From NCBI RefSeq assembly GCF_040807025.1, contig NC_090953.1, forward strand, positions 557,501 to 621,500: DNA of 64,000 bases. Direction: 5' to 3'. The notes under the pieces were generated by a model. The model was not told the DNA's origin. It made no database searches and saw nothing but the letters and a program-made list of their open reading frames with translations. This document shows positions 1 to 10,104 of this stretch, piece after piece. How positions within the stretch are numbered: the stretch's first letter is position 1; every line of letters begins with the position of its first letter. The stretch comes from Struthio camelus. Lineage: Eukaryota > Chordata > Aves > Struthioniformes > Struthionidae. Both the position numbers and the translations under genes were made by a program.

Positions 1-100
1 TCTCTGTGAGGCTGAACAGCCTTCACAGAGAGAGATGACACAGCCGGGTCTGACACCGCACTGAACTGAACTCACACACTCGAAGGGGGTTGCTGCGCTG
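1..100. other. window edge beyond the PRC1 poly(A) site
   Basis: No coding sequence is visible here. The first 32 bases form an imperfect inverted repeat: TCTCTGTGAGGCT pairs with AGCCTTCACAGAGA, with a 4-base loop and one bulged base. In human the RCCD1 3' end faces the PRC1 3' end, so this edge may be the spacer towards RCCD1. That is inference, because RCCD1 itself is not in the window. Confidence 0.4.
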
Positions 101-117
101 AACAGGGAAGGACCGAG

Positions 118-127
118 TTTATTTATT
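118..127 (-). terminator. PRC1: PRC1 poly(A) signals (two overlapping AATAAA)
   Basis: The minus strand reads AATAAATAAA here, which is two overlapping canonical hexamers about 1.4 kb after the PRC1 stop codon. They are the first canonical signals I saw downstream of the stop, so cleavage is expected around positions 90-110. Confidence 0.75.
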
Positions 128-1546
128 ACATCTCCTTTTTCATAACACAGCTGCGGTAATGCTTCATGTTGCATAGAGGGCTGTTCCAGTCTTCCTGGCA
201 GCTCTGGGAACAGGCCAGGTTTAATGCATGCAGGCTGAAGAGAGCCACCCTTGCTCCTCTCCCCCTCCCAGGACACACAGGGCCACCCCCACGCAGCCTG
301 TGGGCACCCCAACATACCGACACCAACAGCACTGGCTATATACACAGATATGCATTATTCCCATAAACAGTATATACAGAGTTACAGAGCAAAGGGACAA
401 AAGCCAGGGAATAAATAACAGCAGTGGGGGACTGTAGTGATAACAAGGTGCAAATTAGTCATGATGATCAGGGACAGACAAACATACATACAGAGCTTCA
501 TTAACAAAGGTGCAAACAGGCTGCCACCAGCTATGCCCAGTGCCACGTGTAGGACCACAGAAGCACGAGGCTTGCTGATCCTCGCTGGAGGGAAGGAGGG
601 CAGCTAGGAGCCCTGGGTGGCGCGGAGCACGTGTGGGAGCCGTAACAAGCTGCCCCTTTGCAGGGGTGAAGTCGTCCTTGTCCCACTGCAACTCGACTCT
701 TCGCTAGCAACAGGAGCTCGGGCGACCCCCTCCACTAGCTCTGCTGCATCCAGAGCTGGGGGCTAGCGGATACCACACAGCTCCCTCTGCTCTTTCTGAG
801 CGCAAAAGGGCAGCACGGCCCCCGCAGGACAGCATTGAGGCTTGTTTTCAGTGGCGTGTGCTGCTGTTCCCTCCTGGGGACCCCAGGTTCAGAGCTGGGG
901 AGCACAGGGGGAAGCTGTTTGACACTCAGCCCTGAGTCCAGCCTGCAGCACAGGGCGAGCCTATCGCGCACCTACCAGCAAGCTGGGCACAGCCCGCTAA
1001 AGAAATCTTAGCTAACATAAGTCCCTGTTACAAACAGGCCTGCTGTGCCCTTGGGAAGATCGTGATGGAAAACAACTACAGAAACATGGAGAAAAGAACT
1101 GGGATGAGAGACTCTGAGGCCAAGTCTCCCCAAAAGAGGTGCCATCTGTCCCACAGCATGATCAGAAAGGCAGAGCCCTCGTGACCTAGCACCAACACCC
1201 CAGCCCCAGGTAGGCTGCAGAAGGTCCCTCTGCAGCAGAAGCCAGCACCCACTGCTGTGCTACCCCAACAAGACAGTGTACTCAAAACTTTAATCTCAAA
1301 TAGTTGAAAAAAATAAAAGCAGTTTTTAAAAACAAGTGTCCCTTTCATACCCTATCCTGGCAGGTAGCTACATTCCCCCAAACCCACAGGAAGCCAGGCT
1401 TGCAGAGTAACAGCTGGGACCTAGCTAAAAGTTAGGCCTACAGCACTGCGTGCTTTGGGTCCAGACACAGACAGCTGTGACTGCACTCTGCCAGAACAGC
1501 GACTCACTACGACTACAGACAGCTGGAACCTTGCACAGGTAATGCC
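128..1546 (-). other. PRC1: PRC1 3' untranslated region
   Basis: This stretch runs from the PRC1 stop codon to the AATAAATAAA signals. No long conserved reading frame, splice structure or transposon was recognised in it. A continuous 3'UTR is inferred because no earlier minus-strand AATAAA was seen. Confidence 0.6.
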
Positions 1547-4500
1547 TCAGCAGTAGGTGTTGGTAGTGGTGGTGGAGTTCAGGATGCGGGAGCTAGTGTC
1601 ACACCTGGAAGCCTTTGAAAGTTCGCGCTGTGAAAACAAGAAGTGGAAGATGGCGATGAAGTGACTGAGGGCAGCTGTGCCAATAGCAACAAGGAGAGAG
1701 CCATTGCTTCAGAGCTTGGTGGGGAAGCTGCAGCTGTTCCAGGCCAAGGAGGGCAGCCGAGCTGCTCCTGCTGGTTCGTTTATGCTCCCACCTGCTGTTG
1801 CTTCAGGAGAGGGCAAGGAAGTGGTGGCATGGAATAGCCAGGAGAGGGGAGTCAGAACCCTTAAGCCTCCCAGAGGCAGAGTACCTGTTGCCCAAACAGC
1901 CCTATGGTGAGAACCACATCCCTCCCTTCTGCAGCTGGCAGCTTTCTGGCACCAGCCTGGGAAACACGTTCTGGCTCAGAGGAGGCCAAGCTCACACTGT
2001 AGAGCTCTGAAGGGCAGATTTGGCCTCTGTTAGAGGACCAAGAAAGCTAATAAGCAGGCCCTAGAGCTACAGGACACGCAACATGTGAGCGCAAGGACAG
2101 CCATGCCTTAACACTAAGGGAAGGGAATGTTCAGAAGGAATCTGCCTCCAGAGGAGCAGAGCGTGTCGGGCTCACAAACCGGCAGTCTTGCTCCTTAGAG
2201 GTGTCCACGAGTGCGGGATCAAGCCTGGCTGCCTGGAAATCCTCAGCAAGCCCTAGACACACACTGCACTGCATGCATAAGCTTTAACTGCCATGCAGAA
2301 GGAATGCTTGTGACTTTCTACCGTCAAAAAAACATCAGAGCCTTGGCTTGGCCAGTTCTAATGGAAGGGCAGAGACCACTAACGACCTCCATCTAGTGCC
2401 AACCCCTCCATCTAGGTATGGCACTGGGAGAGGCCCCAGACAGGAGCATTCGTTCTCTTTTGCTTATGTCTATATCCCACTGGACTGCTCAGGACCTTCA
2501 TGTGACACGAGCAGCGCTTGCTTGGCCTCAGTCATCAGCCTCATTGCTAAGTTCTTGATGAGGAGACAAGAGATCTGGTGCCATTGGTGCTGCCGGGAGC
2601 AGCTGTTCTGCGCAGGGACACCAGGAGCCCTGTGCACAGCTGTAGCCCTTTGGGGTGCTCTGGAAGGAAGGGGGAGCATGCCCTTTTTGTGCTGCCCAGT
2701 GAGGGGGAGGTGTTTTTAGAAGAGGTCAATTACCGCAAACTCAGAATAGGTGCTGGCAACAGAATTAACGCTGTAGTTACGCTGGGCAGGGGCTGTGGGG
2801 GTGCACCCACCGCTCAGGGTGGTTCCGTTCAGCTGGGACACGTTCTCCTTGTTCCGCTCCTTGCGTCCTGGCCGAGGAGGTTTCGTAGCCACGCGGCTGG
2901 GAGTCTGAGCAGCCTGGCCAAACTATGGAAACAAGCACGGGTTAGACCGGGCGCGCAAATCAAACAGAACTAGGAGAGCTATGCTACCTTCACTTTCTAT
3001 TGCTCTCTGCTGTAGTTTCAAGCTCCACAACTCCCTCCATAGGCTAGGGCCCAGTTTTGATCCAGGATACATGTGGTACCACACTTGCATTTTGGAGGCC
3101 TCCCTAAGCTGCAGACTTGGCACAGAGGAACAGAAGTAAACTAGAAGTCAGAGCTGGAGGGAGTTTTCCCAAATTCAGCTATTACTCTCCCTTCCTCCCT
3201 GACAGGGCCGGTCCCAGAAACATCCTGCAAGCAACAGGGCAGCCCAGCACAGCAGGTTGTTGACAAAGTGGCTTTTGCATCCCAGGAATCTGGCAGGTGA
3301 GATAGGAGAAAGAGCAGAGCTCTGCCCATTGTGCCGTTCTGCATCCCGGCTCACCCGTCTCCTCCCCAACCCAGCCTGGTGGGCAGGGGCTCCCCAGGCA
3401 GAGCTCCTCACCTTCCCTCCAGAGGGCGGTAGCCGAGACGTCGGCGAGTGGTAGAGAGTTCCCCCAAAAGCTGAACGGACCGTGCTGTTGGGTGTTGCGC
3501 TGGAGATGGAAGTGCCATTGAGCTGAGGGGAAAGCAGAGCACAAACAACGTAGGAGGGAAGCCCCTGGCTGTGCCACACCGAGGACGCTAAGGTGGAAGT
3601 ACTTGCTGCACAGAGCCTTCAAGAACATGCAGCTGGGCCCCAGAACACCACATCAGTGTGGCAAGTCTAGTTGTCCCCACAGAGACCAGAGGTGTCCATA
3701 GCCCAGTTCCTATCCCTGCTTCCATTACACTGCCCTCAGTGGCCCTGAATCCTCCCTGCACGTCTGCATGCAAGACGGGCAGAAATGAGACAAGGAACAG
3801 CTCTGAGCACCGTTTTCCTTAGAGTGCTGCCCAGCAACAGCACTGCCCAATTCCTAGCGGGGTCCTGGCCAAGCACTAAGGGCTCAGCCTGTCTGTGCTG
3901 CTCAATATAGACAATTTACCTTCCTTACTTTGCCAGGCATGTGGGGGCCAAGCACCCGACGCTTGATGGGTGTCTGTGGGGCACTTCCATACATCATCTC
4001 TGCCTCAATCTGGCGGCTTTTCTTCAGGTGCTGCACGAGAGAACCGCACTTACAAACCAGGACACACGACCAGCACAGAGCCAGCCACACACTACCGAAG
4101 CGCCCATTTGCCGCTCGATACCAGGAGAAGGCCTCTGCTAGCAGCCAGCCGGTGGTACAATTAAGTACACGCATTTCACTGGAGATTTGTGGATATCAAG
4201 AACCAAAATGCGGTCCTGGCACAGCTGGGGCCAGGAAAGGGGCTCAACACACACATCAACAGCAATGGAAACTAATCTCACTGGCTAAGAAAGGCCACTG
4301 CATACGGAGCCATTTATGGGTAGAGAGTGAGAAGATGCCACGCTCCTCCTTAGAGAGCTCCTGGCAGCAGCTGATGAGGAACCTGCAACTGGGGCCCTTC
4401 TCCCCACTCACTCGGACCTAGGCCACTCTGGTGTGGGGTTGAGGCAGAAGGCTCCCCGAGGCCAGGAGGCAGCATGATCAGCTTGGCACTCACCCTCTCC

Positions 4501-7500
4501 TGCTTCTCCTTCTCTTTCTCCAGGCGATACAGCTGCCACTGCTCTGTCACATACTCCATGAACTGCTGTCCCTTCACCAGGAAGGCCTCCTCACGCTCCT
4601 GCTCCCAGGCCTGGACTCTGCTCTCCAGCTCTTCCTGCAGCTGGATCAGGACACAAGGGCAGTGTGTGACAGAGCTGCTGCCAGAGCCCCTCAGAGATGC
4701 CACCCTCCTGAACACGAGCATCTCCACAGCCAGAGATATCCCTACCAGCCCTAAGCGCTGTGCTTCTCCTTTGTCACCATTAGGTAGTCCTATCAGGGAC
4801 CACAGCTTCCCCCTCTCCAGGGCTGAGCCTACCTTGGAAAGAGTCTTCTGCAGTTTTGCTCGCTGCTTCTCTTCTTTCAGCAGGTTCCCCCCACGGTTGG
4901 CGAAGCGACTGGGGTCGGTTGCTTTCCTCTAGCACACAGAAGGGAGGTCAGGAGAGAACCAAGCGCACAGTCCAGCCTCATAGCCCAACATACACCCTAT
5001 TAGCATATAAGACCTGGAGGAAGTCATCACTTCCGTGATCGGCCCCTGCACGGCAAGCTCATCACAGATCACACCAGCGCTCCAGGACAGCGCCCCATTC
5101 CCTTGCCAACCCACTATGGTTTCATAGTGCCTTCCTGGTCTTTCCCAGCAGCACTTCACACTTGGGTGGAAGCGTGCACACCTTCGTCACCTAGCGCTCA
5201 ACTTGAGTGAGAGGCAGAACGCATTCCTGCCTAGGTGATACCTCAAGCTCCAGAAACAGCTTCCAGTTTTCCTCCCATTTTTGGACAGCCTCAAACAGAT
5301 CCTTGTGCGTCTCGTAGTAACACTTCACCTTCCCCACCTCAGCATCATGCAGCTGGAGCAGGGTCTCCGTGTAGTCCTCTGGAGAGATACAATAGCGTAT
5401 TCACAGAGAGGCAACCAGGATTGCCACCCCTCTGCAAGCAGCAGAGCAGTCCCCTTTGGCAGCTGGCCTGCTGACAGACAACCCGCGCCTCCCAAAGCGG
5501 AGGACAACAAACAAGAAGAGTCAGCACACACCATCATAATAGGGGCTGAAGACATCTCTCTGCTCCTGGCTATAGAAGCATTTGTCCCAGTAGTCAGCCA
5601 GCTCTGCCCTGATTGCCTGAATCACAGACTTCATGTTCTGCAGCTTCAGCTCCTCCAGACGGTCCACTTCCAACTGCAGCTGCCAACAAGAACGGAGCAC
5701 AGATTCGGAGAAGTCAGCATGAGCAGAACAGGATTTGCCTTCTGCATAAGCCACTTTCTAATGCGAGCCATTCACCAGCACCAACTCCCAGCTCCTCCAC
5801 CTGTGACGGCAGGATTTAGCCTGTTCACGTTACACTTGACTACTGCAAGCTATTCCTCCACTCTGGCTGAGGAAACAAATTTGAGCTCAGAGCTGCTGCT
5901 CCCCTGCCACCCCCCTCCAAAGGGCATAGAATATTCCTTACAGCTTTCCTGGTTTTGGCTCTAGATCCGGTCATATGCACTGCAAAAGCTTCTCTCTCCT
6001 CCACAGGAATCTGCAGCCTTTCCCAAAGGGCAACAATTCTGGAGCGCAGTTCTGCGCACATAGCTTCATTTAGGGATCGTCGGGCTTCCAGCTACAGCAG
6101 GGAAAGCACAGAGTCAGCATAAGGGCAGCCCAGTCCTGAGGGACACAAGTAGGCTGTTTGCTCCACTGTGACCAGCAGAGCCACTTGCTCATGTTGCAAG
6201 ATCCCCTTGCAAAAGCTGCTATAAGGACCCTCTAACACATAAGCTTACTGAAAACAGAACAGTTATGTTTTGCACTTTGCGTTATGGGTGCTGCTAACTG
6301 CTGCCAGAATCCACTGACAACCTCCACAGCCCTATAAGTCACAGCAGGTAACACTGCCTCAGAGCGCCCACACACCTGCTGAAGCAGATTCTGGAGGGCA
6401 GCAATGTTGTCTGTGGACAAACAGAAGGTTTCTTCATCCTCGCACACCACATCCCGCTCAAAGCTGGTGTCTGGAGTGTGGTCCAGCTCCTCCATGCAAA
6501 GGATGATTTGCCGCTTGGTGCTGACAAACTCTTCTCGCCTTTGCTCCTGGAGGAGATGAGCGGCATTAGGAACCAGAGAGCACTCTGCCAGGACACCTTC
6601 AGGGACAGCCTCGGCCCCTCTTCACCTACCTTCTCAGCAGTCAGGGAGGCCAAGTGGCGCCTATAACGATCCAGCTCCTCCAGGCTGGGCACGGCATTGC
6701 TGTCAATACAGAATGGACTGGTGCAAAGAATGTCGCACAGGTCTCGGTCTTGTTCTTGCAAGGTTTTCAGCTCCTGCTTCCTGTCCCTCTTCTGCTTTAA
6801 CATCACTTCCACACGGGTGCGCAAATCCTTCTCCAGCTGCAGAATGGTACTTTCCTCCTCTGCCTAGAAGGGTCCAAAAATCAGCACTCTGTTCCTTAGC
6901 TCTCGCAGGCTCAAAGCACATAGCTGGGGCTTCTTAAATGAAGGGCTAAGAGGCAAGCCCTGATTTTGAACAACGTGCTCCCAAGGCAGGTGCAAATCCA
7001 GCAACACATACAAAACAAGATGCTGCAAGATACCTGACCTTGCAACCATCTCCCAACACCCGCCCCGCAAGAAGCCACAAGGCCTTTGGCTCTAGCAAGC
7101 CTCAGGGAGAACAGCTTTGAACAGGAATTTGCTCTGTGAGCTCAGGCCTCACTGAGGCACCTGGGCAGAAGCCAGGCAGTAGAAGTCTGCTGCCAACAAG
7201 ATCCTAGGAGCGAGGCAACACCTTACCTCAAAGGGGTCCAGATGGAGCTCCCTACAAAGGGTGTCAAGCTCCTTCCGACGCAAGGCAATGCTCTTCAAGA
7301 GACGCTCCTTCAGGTTCTCCTCCTCTGCGACCATCATGTCCAGGAGGCTCTACAGCACAGGGTTGGTCAGAGAGGCGGGCCGGGGGGATGGGGAGAGAGA
7401 GGGGAACACACAGGGACTGGGCACACTCAGCAAACCACAGCTGAAGAACTACCACTGGGAGTCAAGCAAAGGAAGAGCAGAGGCAGCAGCAGGCAGGGGT

Positions 7501-8117
7501 GAGCACCCAGGAGGACGAGGCGGCTCAGGGCCAGGGCAGAGGTGCAGTGACATCCCAGGGTACTGCTGGCACAAGCAAAGGCCTCCGAGCGCTCCTGCTA
7601 GACCTTCCAGCAGCCCTCCTGAGCAGCTCCAGCCCCAGAGGGGCAGCTCGAGGGCGCCCGCTGCTGCGGCCCCAGCAGCGAGGGAAGGGGCACGGGGCTC
7701 ACCGACGGGCCAGGGCCCCCCCTGCTCAGACCGACCAGGGGCCCGGGCACGAGGAACAGGACGGGCCCCCCCGGCCCGGCCCAGCCGCGGCCCCTCACCT
7801 TGACGTGCTTCTTGACGGCGTCGGTGCGCTCCAGGCGCTGCTCCTCGGGGATGCCGATCTCCTCCCAGATGTCCCGCAGCGCCGCCAGGGCCCGGTTCAG
7901 GCAGGACACGGCCTCGGCCGCCAGCGCCTCGCTGCGGGCACCGGAGCCCGGCGGGCATCAGCCGACCCGGCCCCAGCACCGTCACCGGCTCCCCGACCCC
8001 TCAGGCCCCGGCCCCCCGAGCCCCTCAGGCCCCGGCTCTCCCAGTCCCGGTCCCGGTCCCCCCAGCCCCTCTGGCCCCGGCCCCGGCCCCGGCCCCGGCC
8101 CCGCACCTCTTCCTCAT
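1547..8117 (-). CDS. PRC1: PRC1, protein regulator of cytokinesis 1 (14 coding exons)
   Basis: PRC1 is the MAP65/Ase1-family antiparallel microtubule bundler that builds the spindle midzone and recruits KIF4A and PLK1. Coding exons in plus coordinates: 1547-1627, 2734-2922, 3412-3522, 3920-4030, 4494-4640, 4833-4928, 5242-5378, 5532-5679, 5942-6091, 6376-6546, 6630-6863, 7227-7349, 7799-7931, 8107-8117. All have GT-AG borders and compatible phases, giving about 613 aa (human 620). Diagnostic peptides include EELDHTPDTSFERDVVCEDE, LQLEVDRLEELKLQNMK, RLPPSGGK and the tail RELSKAS...ILNST. Order: N-terminal coiled-coil dimerisation region, spectrin-like microtubule-binding middle, basic disordered tail. 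The first exon codes only MRK plus part of Ser-4, as in mammals. The CDK1-type site QTPIKRR is kept, but the second human site (NTPGK) reads HMPGK. A 13-residue human segment between EFA and RELS was not found; the flanking exons still join in frame. Confidence 0.96.
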
Positions 8118-8340
8118 CGCGGCCGCTCCGCTCCTCACGGCCCCGCTCCGGCACTGACGATTCAAACTCGCCTCCCAGCGACGCTCATTGGCTGCCGGGC
8201 TCGAGTGCGTCACGGGGGGCCCCGCCTACAACCGCCACTCGGGCCCCGCCCCAGCCGCGCCCCAAAGGCGAATCCGCTTTTCCTCTAGCTCTGTCACTCA
8301 GCCGGCCACCGTCGCGGCCGTTCCCGCCCCAAGCCAGGCG
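8118..8340 (-). promoter_or_regulatory. PRC1: PRC1 core promoter with CHR and CCAAT box
   Basis: Read on the PRC1 strand, a CCAAT box (8187-8191, plus ATTGG) is followed by a TTTGAA cell-cycle homology region (8161-8166) about 45 bases before the start codon. The CCAAT (NF-Y) plus CHR pair is the established architecture of DREAM/MuvB-controlled G2/M genes, and PRC1 is such a gene. The surrounding sequence is CpG-rich. The transcription start itself is not determined. Confidence 0.7.
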
Positions 8341-8562
8341 CCGGCCAATGGCAGCGAAAGGCTTCGTGGGCTTTCACCCAATCAGCAAGGCGGAGAGCCC
8401 TGCCGAGCGATACGTAACCGCGCTCCGCCGCGGGGCGCTGGGCGCGCGCCCAGAGTAGGACAACAACCACATGACGTCATGCCGGCGCGCCACAGAGCGT
8501 CTGCGCACTGCAGCCTGCCCCTCCCTGGGCGAGGCCGCGGCGGCAGCGGCGCGCATGCGCTC
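8341..8562. promoter_or_regulatory. second promoter-like cluster: CCAAT x2, CRE, NRF1 site
   Basis: On the plus strand there are CCAAT motifs at 8345-8349 and 8378-8382, a palindromic CRE (TGACGTCA) at 8472-8479 and a palindromic NRF1 motif (GCGCATGCGC) at 8551-8560, all in CpG-rich DNA. This is a dense, well-formed element set 230-450 bases upstream of the PRC1 start. It could be the distal PRC1 promoter or drive a divergent transcript. In human, the antisense RNA PRC1-AS1 lies in this area. Confidence 0.5.
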
Positions 8563-8567
8563 TGCCA

Positions 8568-9440
8568 GGGGCGACCCCCCCCCCCCGGGGCAGGACCCCC
8601 CCTCAGCCCCCCACGGGCACAGCCTCATCTTCCCCCCCCCCCGGGCAGGACCCCCCCCCAGCCCCCCACGGGCACAGCCTCATCTTCCCCCCCCCCCGGG
8701 CAGGACCCCCCCCAACCCCCACGGGCACAGCCTCATCTTCCCCCCCCCCAGCCCCCCACGGGCACAGCCTCATCTTCCCCCCCCCCGGGGCAGGACCCCC
8801 CCCCCAGCCCCCCACGGGCACAGCCTCATCTTCCCCCCCCCCCGGGCAGGACCCCCCCCCCAGCCCCCCACGGGCACAGCCTCATCTTCCCCCCCCCCCG
8901 GGGCAGGACCCCCCCCCTCAGCCCCCCACGGGCACAGCCTCATCTTCCCCCCCCCCGGGCAGGACCCCCCCCAAACCCCCACGGGCACAGCCTCATCTTC
9001 CCCACCCCGGGCAGGACCCCCCCCAACCCCCACGGGCACAGCCTCATCTTCCCCCCCCCCGGGCAGGACCCCCCCCCCAGCCCCCCACGGGCACAGCCTC
9101 ATCTTCCCCCCCCCCCGGGGCAGGACCCCCCCCCCAGCCCCCCACGGGCACAGCCTCATCTTCCCCCCCCCCGGGCAGGACCCCCCCCAAACCCCCACGG
9201 GCACAGCCTCATCTTCCCCACCCCGGGCAGGACCCCCCCCAACCCCCACGGGCACAGCCTCATCTTCCCCCCCCCCCGGGCAGGACCCCCCCCCTCAGCC
9301 CCCCACGGGCACAGCCTCATCTTCCCCCCCCCCCCGGGCAGGACCCCCCCCCCCAACCCCCACGGGCACAGCCTCATCTTGCCCCCCCCGCCCCGGGCAA
9401 GACCCCTCCCTAGCACCCCACGGGCACAGCCCCATCCCCC
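8568..9440. repeat. C-rich minisatellite, about 15 copies of a 50-60 bp unit
   Basis: The unit is a C-run, an optional GGG, CAGGAC, a C-run, then CACGGGCACAGCCTCATCTT and another C-run. The core GGGCACAGCCTCATCTT occurs about 15 times, with length variation mostly in the C-runs of 6-10. A four-unit block recurs with a 216-base shift (the CAAACCCCC variant at 8972 and again at 9188), showing higher-order duplication. The minus strand carries runs of 6-10 G and should form G-quadruplexes. The reading frames open through it are a by-product of the composition. Confidence 0.92.
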
Positions 9441-9950
9441 CCTGGTAGGACCCCCCCCATCCCCCCAGGCACAGCCCCATTTCCCCACCCTGGGACAGGA
9501 TCCCAGTCCCCTCAGGCACAGCCCCATCTCTCCCCCCCCAGGTAGGACCCCCCCAGCCCCCAAGCACAGCCTCATCTCCCCCTCAAATAGGACCCCCCAC
9601 ACACCTCCCCTGGGCACAGCCCCCTATCCTCCCCTCGGGGCAGGACCCCCCCACCCCATCCCCCACGGGCACAGACCCATTTCCCTGCCCTGGGACAAGA
9701 CCCCCCCCCCCCCAGCCCCAGCCAGGAGACGGTCTCCATCTCCCCCCTGCAGAAACCCCCCTCCTCAGTCCAGCCCCACACAGGACATGGTACCCACTGG
9801 GACCAGACCCCTCCCACACACCAAGGGGCACCCCCCGCTTCCAGACTACCCCCAGGGTCCGGCCCCCCACATCCTGCCGCCCCCAGGGCTGGGGCCTGTC
9901 CTGGCCCCCCCAGCCCGGCAGCTCCGCCGCAGAGCCAAGCCAAGCTGGAG
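9441..9950. repeat. degenerate flank of the minisatellite and VPS33B downstream region
   Basis: Decayed units of the same repeat (GGCACAGCCCCAT variants with C-runs) continue to about 9700 and then give way to GC-rich single-copy DNA up to the VPS33B poly(A) region. No gene is seen. Confidence 0.6.
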
Positions 9951-9968
9951 GCACGCACACAAGCGCGG

Positions 9969-9974
9969 TTTATT
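9969..9974 (-). terminator. VPS33B: VPS33B poly(A) signal AATAAA
   Basis: A minus-strand AATAAA lies about 130 bases after the VPS33B stop codon, implying a short 3'UTR. Confidence 0.75.
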
Positions 9975-10104
9975 TACACTGGCAGGGCTGCAGCCGGCAG
10001 CCGCCCCCCAGCCCCCCCAGCATGCTCCGCCGGCCAGGCACTGCCCAGTCCACTCCTCTCAGCACAAGCCTTCCCTCCTCGTCCCCCGGCGACCCGGCTC
10101 AGCC

